Positions 53,738-62,516 are shown, counted from the stretch's first letter. The stretch: 64,000 nucleotides of DNA from Microcoleus sp. FACHB-68 (GCF_014695715.1 NZ_JACJOT010000015.1:1-64000); one strand, 5' to 3'. Numbers and translations: made by a program. Notes: generated from the letters alone by a model not told the origin.

Positions 53738-54781
53738 ATGACGAATGCTTCAGTTAATCCTCCCCTAGAAATGCCGAAACGGGGGATGCCGGTGACAATT
53801 ATTACCGGCTTCTTAGGAAGTGGTAAAACTACAGTTCTTAATCACATCCTGCATAACGCCCAAAACTTGAAAGTAGCCGTTTTGGTTAATGAATTTGGGG
53901 ATATCAATATCGACAGCCAACTTTTAGTTTCTGTTGATCAAGATATGGTAGAATTAACCAATGGCTGTATTTGTTGCACCATTAATGATGGTTTATTAGA
54001 AGCCGTTTACAAAGTTCTAGATCGTGGTGACCGCATCGATTACCTTGTCATAGAAACCACAGGAATTGCCGATCCATTGCCCATTGCCCTGACATTTTTA
54101 GGGCCAGAATTGCGAGATTTAACGCGCCTAGATTCTATTTTGACGGTTGTAGATGCAGAAACTTTCACCCCCTCACATTTTGAAAGTTCCGCAGCCTTCA
54201 ACCAAATTGCTTACGGTGACATTATTCTGCTCAACAAAACCGATTTAGCAACCGACGATAAAATTGCTCAATTAGAAGACTACATTCACACAGTCAAAGC
54301 CGGCTCCAGAATTCTCAGATCCCAAAAAGGTCAGGTTCCCCTTCCTCTCATTCTTGATGTTGCACTCACCCAGCCGGCATCCTATTCATCGACAGAAGAA
54401 TCTAGCCACCATCATCACGATCATGAACATCACGATCATAAACATCACGATCACGATCATCACGATCATGAACATCATCATTATTCCCATCACTTAGAAA
54501 ATGATGGATTTGTTTCCGTGTCTTTCCAAAGTGACCGGCCTTTTTTGGTCAATAAATTTGAGAAATTTTTACAAGAGCAATTGCCCGAAGATGTTTTTCG
54601 CGCCAAGGGACTGATTTGGTTTCAAGAAAGTTCCGACCGGCAGATATTTCAATTAAGTGGCAAACGCTTTGACATCCAGGCAGATAACTGGCCAGAAAAA
54701 CCCAGTAACCAGCTCGTTTTCATTGGGCGCAATTTAAATGCCACTCAAATTCAAGAGCATCTGAATAATTGCTTAGCTTGA
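53738..54781 (+). CDS. COG0523 GTPase, His-rich (zinc-type metallochaperone)
   Basis: 347 residues. Walker A GFLGSGKTT, CxCC in NGCICCTIND, VIETTGIADPLP switch, NKTDL base recognition. The metal-rich insert at about 220-250 alternates His, Asp and Glu (EHHDHKHHDHDHHDHEHHH). The CobW C-terminal domain ends with LVFIGRNLN. The Zur box upstream and the His-rich loop place it with zinc-responsive G3E GTPases (ZNG1/YciC-like), which deliver zinc to essential enzymes when zinc is scarce. Followed by the secreted 138-residue protein gene. Confidence 0.9.
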   Translation: MTNASVNPPLEMPKRGMPVTIITGFLGSGKTTVLNHILHNAQNLKVAVLVNEFGDINIDSQLLVSVDQDMVELTNGCICCTINDGLLEAVYKVLDRGDRIDYLVIETTGIADPLPIALTFLGPELRDLTRLDSILTVVDAETFTPSHFESSAAFNQIAYGDIILLNKTDLATDDKIAQLEDYIHTVKAGSRILRSQKGQVPLPLILDVALTQPASYSSTEESSHHHHDHEHHDHKHHDHDHHDHEHHHYSHHLENDGFVSVSFQSDRPFLVNKFEKFLQEQLPEDVFRAKGLIWFQESSDRQIFQLSGKRFDIQADNWPEKPSNQLVFIGRNLNATQIQEHLNNCLA

Positions 54782-54886
54782 TGGGTGAGATTTCCTAATT
54801 TATCTGACATCCCTGATCCAAAGTCCGCTACCTTGAAAAGATTAGCGAAAACCCTAAGTTTGTACAAAACTCTTGAAAGGTAACTG

Positions 54887-55303
54887 ATGAATAAACTCGT
54901 ACTGACTTTACTTTCCACTTCCACCGTTTTTAGTTCGCTGCTGTCTGTGTTTGCGATGGTGAATCCCGCCCACGCTGCCGAACCCTTTCCCCGCACCCTA
55001 AACGCCTTAACCTGCCAGCAACCGGCTTTGGCGAAGAATTTAGTCTGTATGCGCCTCTCCCAAGCGGTGAATGTTCCAGACTCAACTGTGCCGGCTTCCA
55101 CAGAAATGGTCACATTTGACAATTCTGAGTCAGGAATTCCCATTCCTGTGGAAATGGTGACACCGGACGATTCGGCGGCAGAACCAGCGATGTTGGAGTT
55201 CACCGAGGAAGAAAGCGACGCTGCCATTGCTCAATATGGCTGCGATTGCATTGTTTGTATCAACTTTGTCCGTGAGATGCGCGGTTTGCCTCCCGTTAGC
55301 TAA
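54887..55303 (+). CDS. Secreted small protein with CDCIVC motif
   Basis: 138 residues: signal peptide MNKLVLTLLSTSTVFSSLLS VFAMVNPAHA, cleaved near AHA|AE; a short region with Cys pair (LTCQQPALAKNLVCMR); an acidic middle with the related stretches STEMVTFDNS and PVEMVTPDDS; and a C-terminal block YGCDCIVCINFVREMRGLPP. The clustered cysteines could bind a metal or form disulfides. Unknown family. It sits between two COG0523 genes preceded by Zur boxes, so a periplasmic role in zinc handling is a reasonable guess. Confidence 0.7.
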   Translation: MNKLVLTLLSTSTVFSSLLSVFAMVNPAHAAEPFPRTLNALTCQQPALAKNLVCMRLSQAVNVPDSTVPASTEMVTFDNSESGIPIPVEMVTPDDSAAEPAMLEFTEEESDAAIAQYGCDCIVCINFVREMRGLPPVS

Positions 55304-55314
55304 TTTAGGATGGG

Positions 55315-55432
55315 GCATGGGGCATGGGGCATGGGGCAAGGCTTCGCCAACCTAAAGGTATGGGCATTGGGCATTTCTCCCCTTCTCCCCCTCTCCCCTT
55401 CTCCCCTTCTCCCCTTCTCCCCCTCTCCCCTG
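55315..55432. repeat. GGGCATGGGGCAT / AAGGCTTCGCC composite and polypyrimidine tract
   Basis: GGGCATGGGGCATGGGGC is followed by AAGGCTTCGCCAACCTAAAG (55337-55360 region), then GGGCATTGGGCATT, then about 55 bases of pure pyrimidine built from CTCCCCTT units (55376-55432). The Zur box of the next gene follows 25 bases later. Confidence 0.7.
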
Positions 55433-55456
55433 TGGCGAAAATCCACTATACTATTT

Positions 55457-55471
55457 TGAGACTGATTATCA
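55457..55471. promoter_or_regulatory. Zur-type box upstream of the third COG0523 gene
   Basis: TGAGACTGATTATCA matches TGATAATNATTATCA at 12 of 14 defined bases, with a perfect right half. It lies 25 bases upstream of the GTG start. Confidence 0.65.
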
Positions 55472-55496
55472 TTCTGATATTTTAGAGGTGTTCCTC

Positions 55497-56471
55497 GTGA
55501 TACAAGCTGCAATGTCCAGTTCAATTCCGGTTACAGTGCTCACCGGCTATCTGGGTGCCGGTAAAACAACCCTCCTCAATCGCATCCTGACTTACGAACA
55601 CGGCAAAAAAGTTGCCGTAATTATTAATGAATTTGGGGAAGTGGGAATTGATAATCAATTGGTGATCAATTCCGTTGATGAAGAAATCTTTGAAATGAAT
55701 AATGGCTGCATCTGTTGCACCGTGCGAGGCGATTTAATTCGCATCATGGGCAACTTAATGCGGCGCAGAGATAAGTTTGATCATTTAGTCATAGAAACAA
55801 CCGGCCTTGCCGATCCAGCGCCGGTGATTCAAACATTTTTCATGGATGAAGATGTTCGCAGCCAAACCAATTTAGATGCCGTCGTTACCGTCGTAGACGC
55901 TAAGCATATTTGGGAACATTGGGATAGCAGCGAAGCACAAGAACAAATTGCATTTGCCGATGTAATTTTGCTGAATAAAACTGATTTAGTCGCGCCAGAA
56001 CAGCTTGATGAGCTAGAGAAGCGCATTCGATCAATGAATGCAATGGCAAAAATTTACCGCACTCAAAACGCAGAATTAGACATGGATTCGCTTTTGGGTG
56101 TGAAAGCATTTGATTTAGATCGGGCGCTGGAAATTGACCCGCAATTTTTAAATGAAGAAGCCCACGAACATGATGAATCGGTGTATTCCGTGGCATTGGT
56201 AGAAACCGGCGCACTCGATGGCGATAAATTAAACGATTGGCTAGCTAATTTATTGCAAACGAAGGGGGTGGATATTTTTCGCATGAAAGGGATTTTGAAT
56301 ATTGCCGGCGAAGAGAACCGCTTAGTGTTCCAAGGTGTTCACATGATATTTGACGGGAAACCGGATCGCCCTTGGAAGCCTGGAGAAACCCGGAAAAGTG
56401 AACTGGTTTTTATCGGTCGCAATCTTGACGAAGCTCAATTAAAAGAGGATTTTCTCAAGTGTTTGGCTTAG
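55497..56471 (+). CDS. COG0523 GTPase (zinc-type)
   Basis: 324 residues from GTG 55497, chosen because AGAGG lies 8 bases upstream; ATG 55512 (MSSSIPVTVLTGYLGAGKTT) is the alternative. CxCC in NGCICCTVRG, VIETTGLADPAP switch, NKTDL. The linker has only EEAHEHDES, so metal binding outside CxCC is weaker than in the 53738 paralog. C-terminal domain RMKGILNIAGEENRLVFQGV. A Zur box precedes it. Its end overlaps the WD40 gene by 13 bases, indicating translational coupling. Confidence 0.9.
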   Translation: MIQAAMSSSIPVTVLTGYLGAGKTTLLNRILTYEHGKKVAVIINEFGEVGIDNQLVINSVDEEIFEMNNGCICCTVRGDLIRIMGNLMRRRDKFDHLVIETTGLADPAPVIQTFFMDEDVRSQTNLDAVVTVVDAKHIWEHWDSSEAQEQIAFADVILLNKTDLVAPEQLDELEKRIRSMNAMAKIYRTQNAELDMDSLLGVKAFDLDRALEIDPQFLNEEAHEHDESVYSVALVETGALDGDKLNDWLANLLQTKGVDIFRMKGILNIAGEENRLVFQGVHMIFDGKPDRPWKPGETRKSELVFIGRNLDEAQLKEDFLKCLA

Positions 56472-57505
56472 GAATTGCCGGCCAAGAAATCGTGGATCTG
56501 AAATGGCAAGGAACTCTTTCAGATTACGTCACCGCAGTTGCGTGGTCGCCCGATGGCAAAACTTTAGCAGCGAGTTCATCTGCCGGCGAGGTGATTTTGT
56601 GGCAAGGTTTAGAGACGGCTAAAACCTTGCAAATGGGTGCCGGTGACTCGATAGATTGCCTTGCCTTTTCTTCCGATGGCCAACTGCTAGCGGCTGCCGG
56701 CCAAGAAGGCACAGTCAAGATTTGGCGCGTGTCTGATCAGTCGCCCTTGTATTGCCTGGAAAACGCGCCGGCATGGGTTGACCGGCTAGCGTGGAGTCCC
56801 ACGGGCAACCAACTTGCATTTAGTACCGGGCGTTACGTGCAAATATGGGATGCCGGCAAAGGAGAAATCATCGCAAAGCTGAATTTTGAAGCCTCCTCAG
56901 TTTTGGATCTAGCTTGGCATCCCACCGTTGAATATTTGGCGATTGCCGGCTATCAAGGCGTCAAAATTTGGAATACTCAAAATTGGGAAGACGATCCCTA
57001 CTCCCTCGTAATTCCCTCTGCAACTGCAGTTGTGAAATGGTCACCCGATGGCAAATATTTAGCCGGCGGCAACCTGGATAAAACCCTCACCGTTTTAGAA
57101 TGGGGCAACCCTCATCCCTGGGTAATGCGGGGTTTTCCCGGCAAAGTGCGCCAGTTAGCTTGGTCAGATCAAGCCACCGAATTCGGTGCGCCTCTGCTAG
57201 CGGCTGCCAGCGCCGGCACTATTTCCGTTTGGGAAAAGCAACGAGAAGCTAATGCCGGCTGGGAAGCTTGGGTTTTGGAACTACATGAGGGCGTCGTTGG
57301 CAGCTTAAGCTTTCAACCGGCTAGCTTTCTCCTCGCCTCAGCCAGTGAAGATGGCCACGTTTGTCTATGGCAAAAAGCTGAACAACTCGCGCAAATTCTG
57401 GAAGGCGCACCGGCTGGTTTTTCTTGCTTAGCCTGGGACAGCCAAGGACATCAACTTGCTGCCGGTGGTCAAGAAGGCCAATTATTAATTTGGTCAAAAT
57501 CCTAA
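56459..57505 (+). CDS. WD40 repeat protein coupled to COG0523
   Basis: 348 residues from GTG 56459, inside the end of the COG0523 gene. About seven WD40 repeats with typical blades, for example VTAVAWSPDGKTLAASSSAG, LAFSSDGQLLAAAGQEGTVK IW and LSFQPASFLLASASEDGHVC LW. No catalytic domain is attached, so it should act as a beta-propeller interaction platform. Coupled translation with a Zur-box-controlled GTPase suggests it works with that chaperone or its client. No signal peptide. Confidence 0.88.
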   Translation: MFGLGIAGQEIVDLKWQGTLSDYVTAVAWSPDGKTLAASSSAGEVILWQGLETAKTLQMGAGDSIDCLAFSSDGQLLAAAGQEGTVKIWRVSDQSPLYCLENAPAWVDRLAWSPTGNQLAFSTGRYVQIWDAGKGEIIAKLNFEASSVLDLAWHPTVEYLAIAGYQGVKIWNTQNWEDDPYSLVIPSATAVVKWSPDGKYLAGGNLDKTLTVLEWGNPHPWVMRGFPGKVRQLAWSDQATEFGAPLLAAASAGTISVWEKQREANAGWEAWVLELHEGVVGSLSFQPASFLLASASEDGHVCLWQKAEQLAQILEGAPAGFSCLAWDSQGHQLAAGGQEGQLLIWSKS

Positions 57506-57694
57506 CGCGGAAAAGGTTTTGGCTGATCGCTTGTCTCCACTCCAGTAATTTCCAAAGGTAATCATTTCCCCCTATTTTTCCCTCTCCCACTCAGCACTAT
57601 CTCCCCATGCCCAATGCCCAATGCCCCATCCCCAATGAATTTATCTAACGTTCGCTGTCTTAAACAGTTAAAATGCTTTAACCTCTTAAAGCTT

Positions 57695-57850
57695 GGTCGG
57701 TTCTGGTGGCTGTCACCAGACGTAAGGGGGAAAGTTCGGTGCCAATCCGACACTGTCCCGCAGCTGTGATGTAACCGCCACGGGTGGTTGCTAAGTCAGA
57801 ATGCCCACCGACTGTATAAAAACCTGTTATCCATCTGCGAGGTACAGATG
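57695..57850 (+). promoter_or_regulatory. Cobalamin (B12) riboswitch 2, upstream of cbiMNQO
   Basis: Core AAGGGGGAAAGTTCGGTGCC, then CTGTCCCGCAGCTGTGATG and AAGTCAGAATGCCCACCGAC match the cobalamin riboswitch. It ends in hairpin CATCTG/CAGATG (57832-57850): GAGG lies in the loop and the cbiM AUG (57848) in the 3' arm, so start access can be controlled directly. Confidence 0.93.
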
Positions 57851-58615
57851 ATAAGGATGAAAAGACATTTGTTAAAACCTAGTGGATTATTCCTAGCCGG
57901 CCTGATCTTATTTTTGAGTATCGGCGCACCGGCACCCGCCTATGGAATGCACATCATGGAAGGCTTTTTGCCGGCACCGTGGGCAATCTTTTGGTGGTTG
58001 GTGTTTATCCCATTTTTCGCTTTGGGGTTGCGATCGCTGCACCGCATCACCAAAGAAAATCCGGAATTAAAATTACTTCTCGCCTTAGCCGGCGCGTTTG
58101 CTTTCGTCCTGTCTGCCTTAAAAATGCCTTCAGTCACCGGCAGCAGTTCCCACCCCACCGGCACAGGTTTAGGGGCAATTCTGTTTGGCCCTATGGCCAT
58201 GTCTGTTTTAGGCAGTTTAGTGCTGCTCTTTCAAGCCTTATTGCTGGCGCATGGCGGTTTGACCACTTTGGGAGCAAATGCAGTTTCGATGGCCGTCGTC
58301 GGGCCGTTAGTGGCCTATGCTGTGTATCAGTTGGTGATGAAGGTAGCCGGTAAACAGAAAGTTGCGATTTTTTTGGCGGCAGCAGTGGCAAATTTAACCA
58401 CTTACCTTGTCACTTCGTTGCAACTAGCCTTGGCGTTTCCCTCTGCAACCGGCGGCTTTGTTGCCTCGTTTGTCAAGTTTGCTGGAATTTTTGCACTCAC
58501 TCAAGTTCCTTTAGCAATCAGCGAGGGATTGCTGACTGTGTTGGTTTGGAATTGGCTTGCGAGTTATGGGCGTCAAGAATTGGAACAATTAAAGTTAATT
58601 AAGCGGGGCGCTTAG
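57848..58615 (+). CDS. cbiM: Cobalt ECF transporter S component CbiM
   Basis: 255 residues from ATG 57848, which lies in the riboswitch hairpin (in-frame ATG 57857 also possible). A leader ([20 protein letters not shown]) precedes [20 protein letters not shown], the conserved N-terminus of mature CbiM whose Met-His part coordinates Co(II). Cleavage after AYG is therefore expected. Several membrane helices follow. CbiM binds cobalt; cbiN, cbiQ and cbiO follow in order. Confidence 0.95.
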   Translation: MIRMKRHLLKPSGLFLAGLILFLSIGAPAPAYGMHIMEGFLPAPWAIFWWLVFIPFFALGLRSLHRITKENPELKLLLALAGAFAFVLSALKMPSVTGSSSHPTGTGLGAILFGPMAMSVLGSLVLLFQALLLAHGGLTTLGANAVSMAVVGPLVAYAVYQLVMKVAGKQKVAIFLAAAVANLTTYLVTSLQLALAFPSATGGFVASFVKFAGIFALTQVPLAISEGLLTVLVWNWLASYGRQELEQLKLIKRGA

Positions 58616-58681
58616 TTAAGTTTTTGGTAATAGGGGATTTGGGAATTTTTTAGTTATTTAATGTCTGAAAGGTTTTGAGTA

Positions 58682-58987
58682 ATGCAGCAGAAACAAAAAG
58701 CTTGGGATAATTGGCTGTTAATTTTGGGAGTGGTATTTTTAGCGGCGATGCCGTTAATTTTGGTGAAAAATTCAGAGTTTGGGGGTGCGGATGGCCAAGC
58801 AGAGGAGGCGATTCAGGAAGTTCAGCCCGATTATAAGCCTTGGTTTGAGCCGGTTGTAGAGTTACCGGGTGGAGAAGTTGAATCGCTCTTATTTGCAGTG
58901 CAAGCTGCTGCCGGTGCCGGCGTAATTGGATATGTGATTGGCTTATACCGGGGCCGAGGTTTTCGGGAAGTAAAAAGTAAAAAGTAG
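58682..58987 (+). CDS. cbiN: Cobalt transporter subunit CbiN
   Basis: 101 residues with two membrane helices (WLLILGVVFLAAMPLILVK and LLFAVQAAAGAGVIGYVIGL) linked by an extracytoplasmic loop containing FGGADGQAEEAI and YKPWFEPVVELPGGEVESLL, the CbiN signature. CbiN stimulates loading of CbiM with cobalt. Position between cbiM and cbiQ is standard. Confidence 0.93.
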   Translation: MQQKQKAWDNWLLILGVVFLAAMPLILVKNSEFGGADGQAEEAIQEVQPDYKPWFEPVVELPGGEVESLLFAVQAAAGAGVIGYVIGLYRGRGFREVKSKK

Positions 58988-59029
58988 AGAGCTAAATTTT
59001 CGCTTACTTTTTCCTTTTGCCTTTTTTTC

Positions 59030-59827
59030 ATGCACCTTTATATCGATACGCTGGCTTACACGAATCGGTTGCGGTATTTGCCACCGGCACATAAATTACT
59101 GTTTGCGATTATCCCCCTATTTATCGCTTTTTTCAGTCATGCGCCGGTACAATTGGCAGTAATCATCTGGATGACGATCTGGACAATTGGTTATGCGCGA
59201 ATTCCCTTGGGAGTTTATTTAAAAATGATTGCCGGCGCTGGGGTATTTTTACTCATGAGTTTACCGGCACTCATGCTTAACATGACTTCAGTCAGCGAAA
59301 TGCCGGCAATTCTTTCAGATCGATGGATAGGAATAGAATGGGGTGATTGGTATTTTTATATCAGTCACACCGGCACTCAACAAGCACTCGGCATTTTGTT
59401 GCGATCGCTTGCCGGGGTTTGCTGTCTGTTTTTCATCCTTCTCACCATACCGTTTGTAGAAATTCTACAAGTTTTGCGCCGGCTGGGATGTCCAACCCTT
59501 TTAACAGAACTATTGCTATTAATGTATCGCTTTATTTTTGTGCTGCTGCAAACTGCAGGTGAATTGTGGATCGCCCAACAAGCGCGGAACGGACATCGCT
59601 CTTGGAGCATCACTATGCGTAGCCTAACATTATTAATCGGTCAATTATTACAGCGCACCCTCGAACGCTATCGACAGTATTCCTTTACCCTCGCATCACG
59701 CGGTTTCACCGGCGACTTCCAAGTTTGGCACCCACAGCGCACTCGTCCCTCGCGCCGGTATACCCTAGAAGCATCCCTCGGCTGCATTGCATTACTTGGA
59801 CTCGAAATGCTTACAAGCTATCGATAA
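59030..59827 (+). CDS. cbiQ: ECF transporter transmembrane subunit CbiQ
   Basis: 265 residues, about five membrane helices. It begins MHLYIDTLAYTNRLRYLPPA and carries the ECF T-component coupling region IAQQARNGHRSWSITM with the Ala-Arg-x-Gly motif and a second ASRGFTGDFQVW. These contact CbiO. It is the membrane scaffold of the cobalt importer. Confidence 0.93.
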   Translation: MHLYIDTLAYTNRLRYLPPAHKLLFAIIPLFIAFFSHAPVQLAVIIWMTIWTIGYARIPLGVYLKMIAGAGVFLLMSLPALMLNMTSVSEMPAILSDRWIGIEWGDWYFYISHTGTQQALGILLRSLAGVCCLFFILLTIPFVEILQVLRRLGCPTLLTELLLLMYRFIFVLLQTAGELWIAQQARNGHRSWSITMRSLTLLIGQLLQRTLERYRQYSFTLASRGFTGDFQVWHPQRTRPSRRYTLEASLGCIALLGLEMLTSYR

Positions 59828-59928
59828 TAGTCCAATGCCTCAGAGATGAGGAACTAGGGAAAAGTGAGAGAGGGTAAGGACATTTCGCTTACCATTCCCA
59901 ATGCCCAATTCCCAATTCCCAATTCCCA

Positions 59929-60783
59929 ATGACACAATGGTTACTTGAATTTGATGGCGTACACTACGCCTATCCAGCCAGCCAGCAGCCGGCACTCAAC
60001 GGCTTGACATTACGGGTGCCGGTGGGAAAAAAAAGCGCCCTGATCGGTCATAATGGTTGCGGCAAATCCACCCTCCTATTCCTAGCCGATGGCTTGCATC
60101 AACCTCAACAAGGAATGCTGCGATGGCATGGCAAACCAATGCGCTATGATCGGCACTCCCTAATTCAGCTTAGACGACAAGTAGGGCTAGTGTTTCAAGA
60201 TCCAGAGCAACAACTTGTAGCGCCTACTGTTGAGGAAGATATTTCTTATGGCTTATGTAATTTAGGATTATCCGCCGCTGAAATTAGCTGGCGTGTTGAT
60301 ACAGCTTTAGCTGATTTTGGATTAACTGAACTAGCTACTAGACCTGTACATCATCTTAGTTTAGGGCAAAAGAAACGAGTTGCCCTTGCCGGCGTGATGG
60401 TACTACAGCCTGAACTATTATTACTAGATGAACCCACCGCTTATTTAGATCCATTGCAGACACGGCAGCTAATGGCAAAACTTGAACAAATTCATGCTGC
60501 CGGCACCACTCAATTAATGGCAACGCACGATTTAAATCTAGCTTATCAGTGGGCAGATTGGATTTTTGTGATTCACCAAGGACGCCTGATCACTGAAGGC
60601 GACGCAGTCGCTGTGTTTTCTCAGCGTCATCTGTTGCAGGATTTACAGATAGGTGTTCCTTTGCTTTGGGAAGTTTGGGAGACGTTACTTGAACAAATGC
60701 CGATGACGACAGGAATGCAACGCCCCAAAACAGCTGATGAGTTGCGCGAGCAATTACGGTTAAAGATGCCCTTACGGGAATAA
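59929..60783 (+). CDS. cbiO: ECF transporter ATPase CbiO
   Basis: 284 residues. Walker A GHNGCGKST, Q-loop FQDPEQQLVAPTVEEDISYG, ABC signature LSLGQKKRVALAG, Walker B LLLLDEPTAYLD, H-loop ATHDLN: a complete ABC ATPase. The Q-loop extension is typical of ECF/CbiO ATPases. It energises cobalt uptake through CbiMNQ. The 100-base gap to cbiQ contains CCCAATTCCCAATT repeats, but cotranscription is likely. Confidence 0.95.
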   Translation: MTQWLLEFDGVHYAYPASQQPALNGLTLRVPVGKKSALIGHNGCGKSTLLFLADGLHQPQQGMLRWHGKPMRYDRHSLIQLRRQVGLVFQDPEQQLVAPTVEEDISYGLCNLGLSAAEISWRVDTALADFGLTELATRPVHHLSLGQKKRVALAGVMVLQPELLLLDEPTAYLDPLQTRQLMAKLEQIHAAGTTQLMATHDLNLAYQWADWIFVIHQGRLITEGDAVAVFSQRHLLQDLQIGVPLLWEVWETLLEQMPMTTGMQRPKTADELREQLRLKMPLRE

Positions 60784-60829
60784 TCTAGCACGTTATGAAA
60801 TAAGCCAAGACCCTTGTTGTTCAGCGGTT

Positions 60830-61078
60830 TTACTGAGCTTCCGGCATGATTTGCCGTGGCTGCTTTTCTTTGGCTTTTGACAGTTGCTCTAGATAAGCCA
60901 CAGGAACCACAACAGGCCACAAAACACTCGCCATAACCAAAGTTACCAAGGAAAGCTGCTTTTCTTCTTCCGATAAATTTCCGGCTTCGCGCTTGAAGAA
61001 TTGCAGCCAACTCGTGAAAAAGCAGGGAGCGCTGACGAGGTAAACCAATCCAAATGAGCCTACAAGTAGGGTGGCCAT
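60830..61078 (-). CDS. Small two-span membrane protein
   Basis: 82 residues: MATLLVGSFGLVYLVSAPCF (first helix), a charged loop (FFKREAGNLSEEEKQLS) and a second helix (LVTLVMASVLWPVVVPVAYL) followed by a basic tail. The pattern is that of small cyanobacterial membrane proteins of unknown role. It stands alone, convergent with cbiO. Confidence 0.65.
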   Translation of the reverse strand: MATLLVGSFGLVYLVSAPCFFTSWLQFFKREAGNLSEEEKQLSLVTLVMASVLWPVVVPVAYLEQLSKAKEKQPRQIMPEAQ

Positions 61079-61441
61079 CGTTATTTTTCCTTAAGTTAAG
61101 TAATATCAACCAGCTACTGACCTTGGCATAACTTATGAGGAACTGTGCCTTTAAGTCATCTTTACAAGGGTATATTTACTAGTTTTGACTATGTACTACT
61201 TTAAACCTAGTTTTATCCAATTTTGTTATATTTTATACAAATTTACAGAATTTTTACAAAAATTTACTTGTTGTCAACTGCAAATATACTGAAAAATACT
61301 CAGCTCTTTAGTTTGTTTCTCTATCTTAAGTCGTAGGAGCTGTCTTCAAGCAATTTTTGACAAAATTAGCAAAGCAACTAACTTCTAATTTGCATAAAGT
61401 TAAAACCAATTGTTAACCCACTTATAAAATAATTGCCCATT

Positions 61442-61483
61442 AAAGGTTTTTATAAAATACTCTTGAGTAGTTGAAAAACCTTT
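61442..61483. terminator. Two-part hairpin, terminator-like
   Basis: Outer stem AAAGGTTTTT/AAAAACCTTT (10 bp, perfect) and inner stem TACTC/GAGTA (5 bp, perfect). T- and A-rich flanks on both sides would permit termination in either direction, although no gene ends close by. Confidence 0.35.
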
Positions 61484-61529
61484 TATTTAAACGGGTTGCA
61501 GCATTTCATCGGATAGAAATCCGACAACC

Positions 61530-61547
61530 AATTTAGGATTGCTATAT
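61530..61547. repeat. Second copy of AATTTAGGATTGCTATAT
   Basis: Identical 18-mer to 26409-26426, again preceded by a GAAAT..C..AC.A.. segment. Confidence 0.5.
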
Positions 61548-61826
61548 AGGGATAGATACTGTCCGAACTCTTAAGAAAAAGCAAACTAGGTGTTGAAGTA
61601 AAATTGAGGCCCAGTGAAGCGGCTGCCGGCACGAGGGGGATTTGTGGGAGGCGCTACAGTAGCGAGAACACTGGAATGCAGAGGCAGAGGCATTTGTAGC
61701 TATCCAGAGCGCACTGGGCCGATCTCAAGACTTGCGAGGTGCGTATCCGTAAAGATTCCAGCAGTTGCTTTAAAGTTCTTAAAATTTCTGATACAAGTGA
61801 AAAGTATATCTAATGGAGAACGAGCA

Positions 61827-62516
61827 ATGGCTGCGGCTCAGCCAGAAATTGATATCGCGCCTTTTATCGATCACGCCCTGCTGAACCCAACAGCAACGCC
61901 GGTAATGCTTCAGAAGTGGTGCGAAGAGGCAGATCGCTTTCAGTTCGCGACAGTGTGCGTATATCCAACCTACGTGCGTCAAGCCGCAACACTTTTGCAC
62001 GGCAAGCAACCGCGAGTGTGTGTAGTGATCGGCTTTCCCACCGGCGCAACAACATCGGCAGTGAAATTGCATGAAGCTCAAGAAGCTGTAGAGAATGGTG
62101 CGACTGAACTGGATGTGGTGATTAACTTAGGTTGGTTGAAAGCCGGCAAAACAGACGAACTGCACCGGGAGATTGCGGAAATTTGTGACGAGACAGGGCA
62201 ACCTGTTAAAGCAATCTTAGAAACAGCATTACTCACAGACGAGGAAAAAATTATCGCTGCTGAACTTTGTATGGATGCCGGTGTGGATTTCCTCAAAACC
62301 AGCACAGGCGTTTACGGGGGGGCAACTGTGGAAGATATCCGCTTGCTCAAAGAGTTCAGCAAAGGACAGGCAGGAATCAAAGCATCGGGGGGAATCCGTA
62401 CTTATCAGCAAGCTGTGGAGTTAATTTTAGCCGGCGCAACGCGGCTAGGCACCTCTCGAGGACCCGAATTAATTCGCTTACGCGATAACCTGGAAGAGAA
62501 GCATGAAGAAACATAA
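61827..62516 (+). CDS. deoC: Deoxyribose-phosphate aldolase
   Basis: DeoC splits 2-deoxyribose-5-phosphate into glyceraldehyde-3-phosphate and acetaldehyde in deoxynucleoside catabolism. From ATG 61827 (GGAG upstream) it has 229 residues, the normal size. The Schiff-base Lys is K157 (FLKTSTG), the second Lys K185 (GIKASGGIR) and the Asp D96 (TELDVVIN). All active-site residues are present. recO follows after a 156-base repeat-filled gap. Confidence 0.94.
   Translation: MAAAQPEIDIAPFIDHALLNPTATPVMLQKWCEEADRFQFATVCVYPTYVRQAATLLHGKQPRVCVVIGFPTGATTSAVKLHEAQEAVENGATELDVVINLGWLKAGKTDELHREIAEICDETGQPVKAILETALLTDEEKIIAAELCMDAGVDFLKTSTGVYGGATVEDIRLLKEFSKGQAGIKASGGIRTYQQAVELILAGATRLGTSRGPELIRLRDNLEEKHEET

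Larger units (their letters stand above)
61079..61826. other. Long AT-rich region upstream of deoC
   Basis: It contains a bipartite hairpin at 61442-61483 (AAAGGTTTTT / AAAAACCTTT around TACTC-TT-GAGTA) and the AATTTAGGATTGCTATAT repeat at 61530-61547. The deoC frame is open back to 61614, but the 71 extra codons ([20 protein letters not shown]...) have no counterpart in DeoC. Confidence 0.5.

Noticed and set aside
61614-61826. N-terminal extension of deoC
   Set aside because: DeoC homologs start at the [10 protein letters not shown] region; the ATG at 61827 has its own RBS and gives the normal length.
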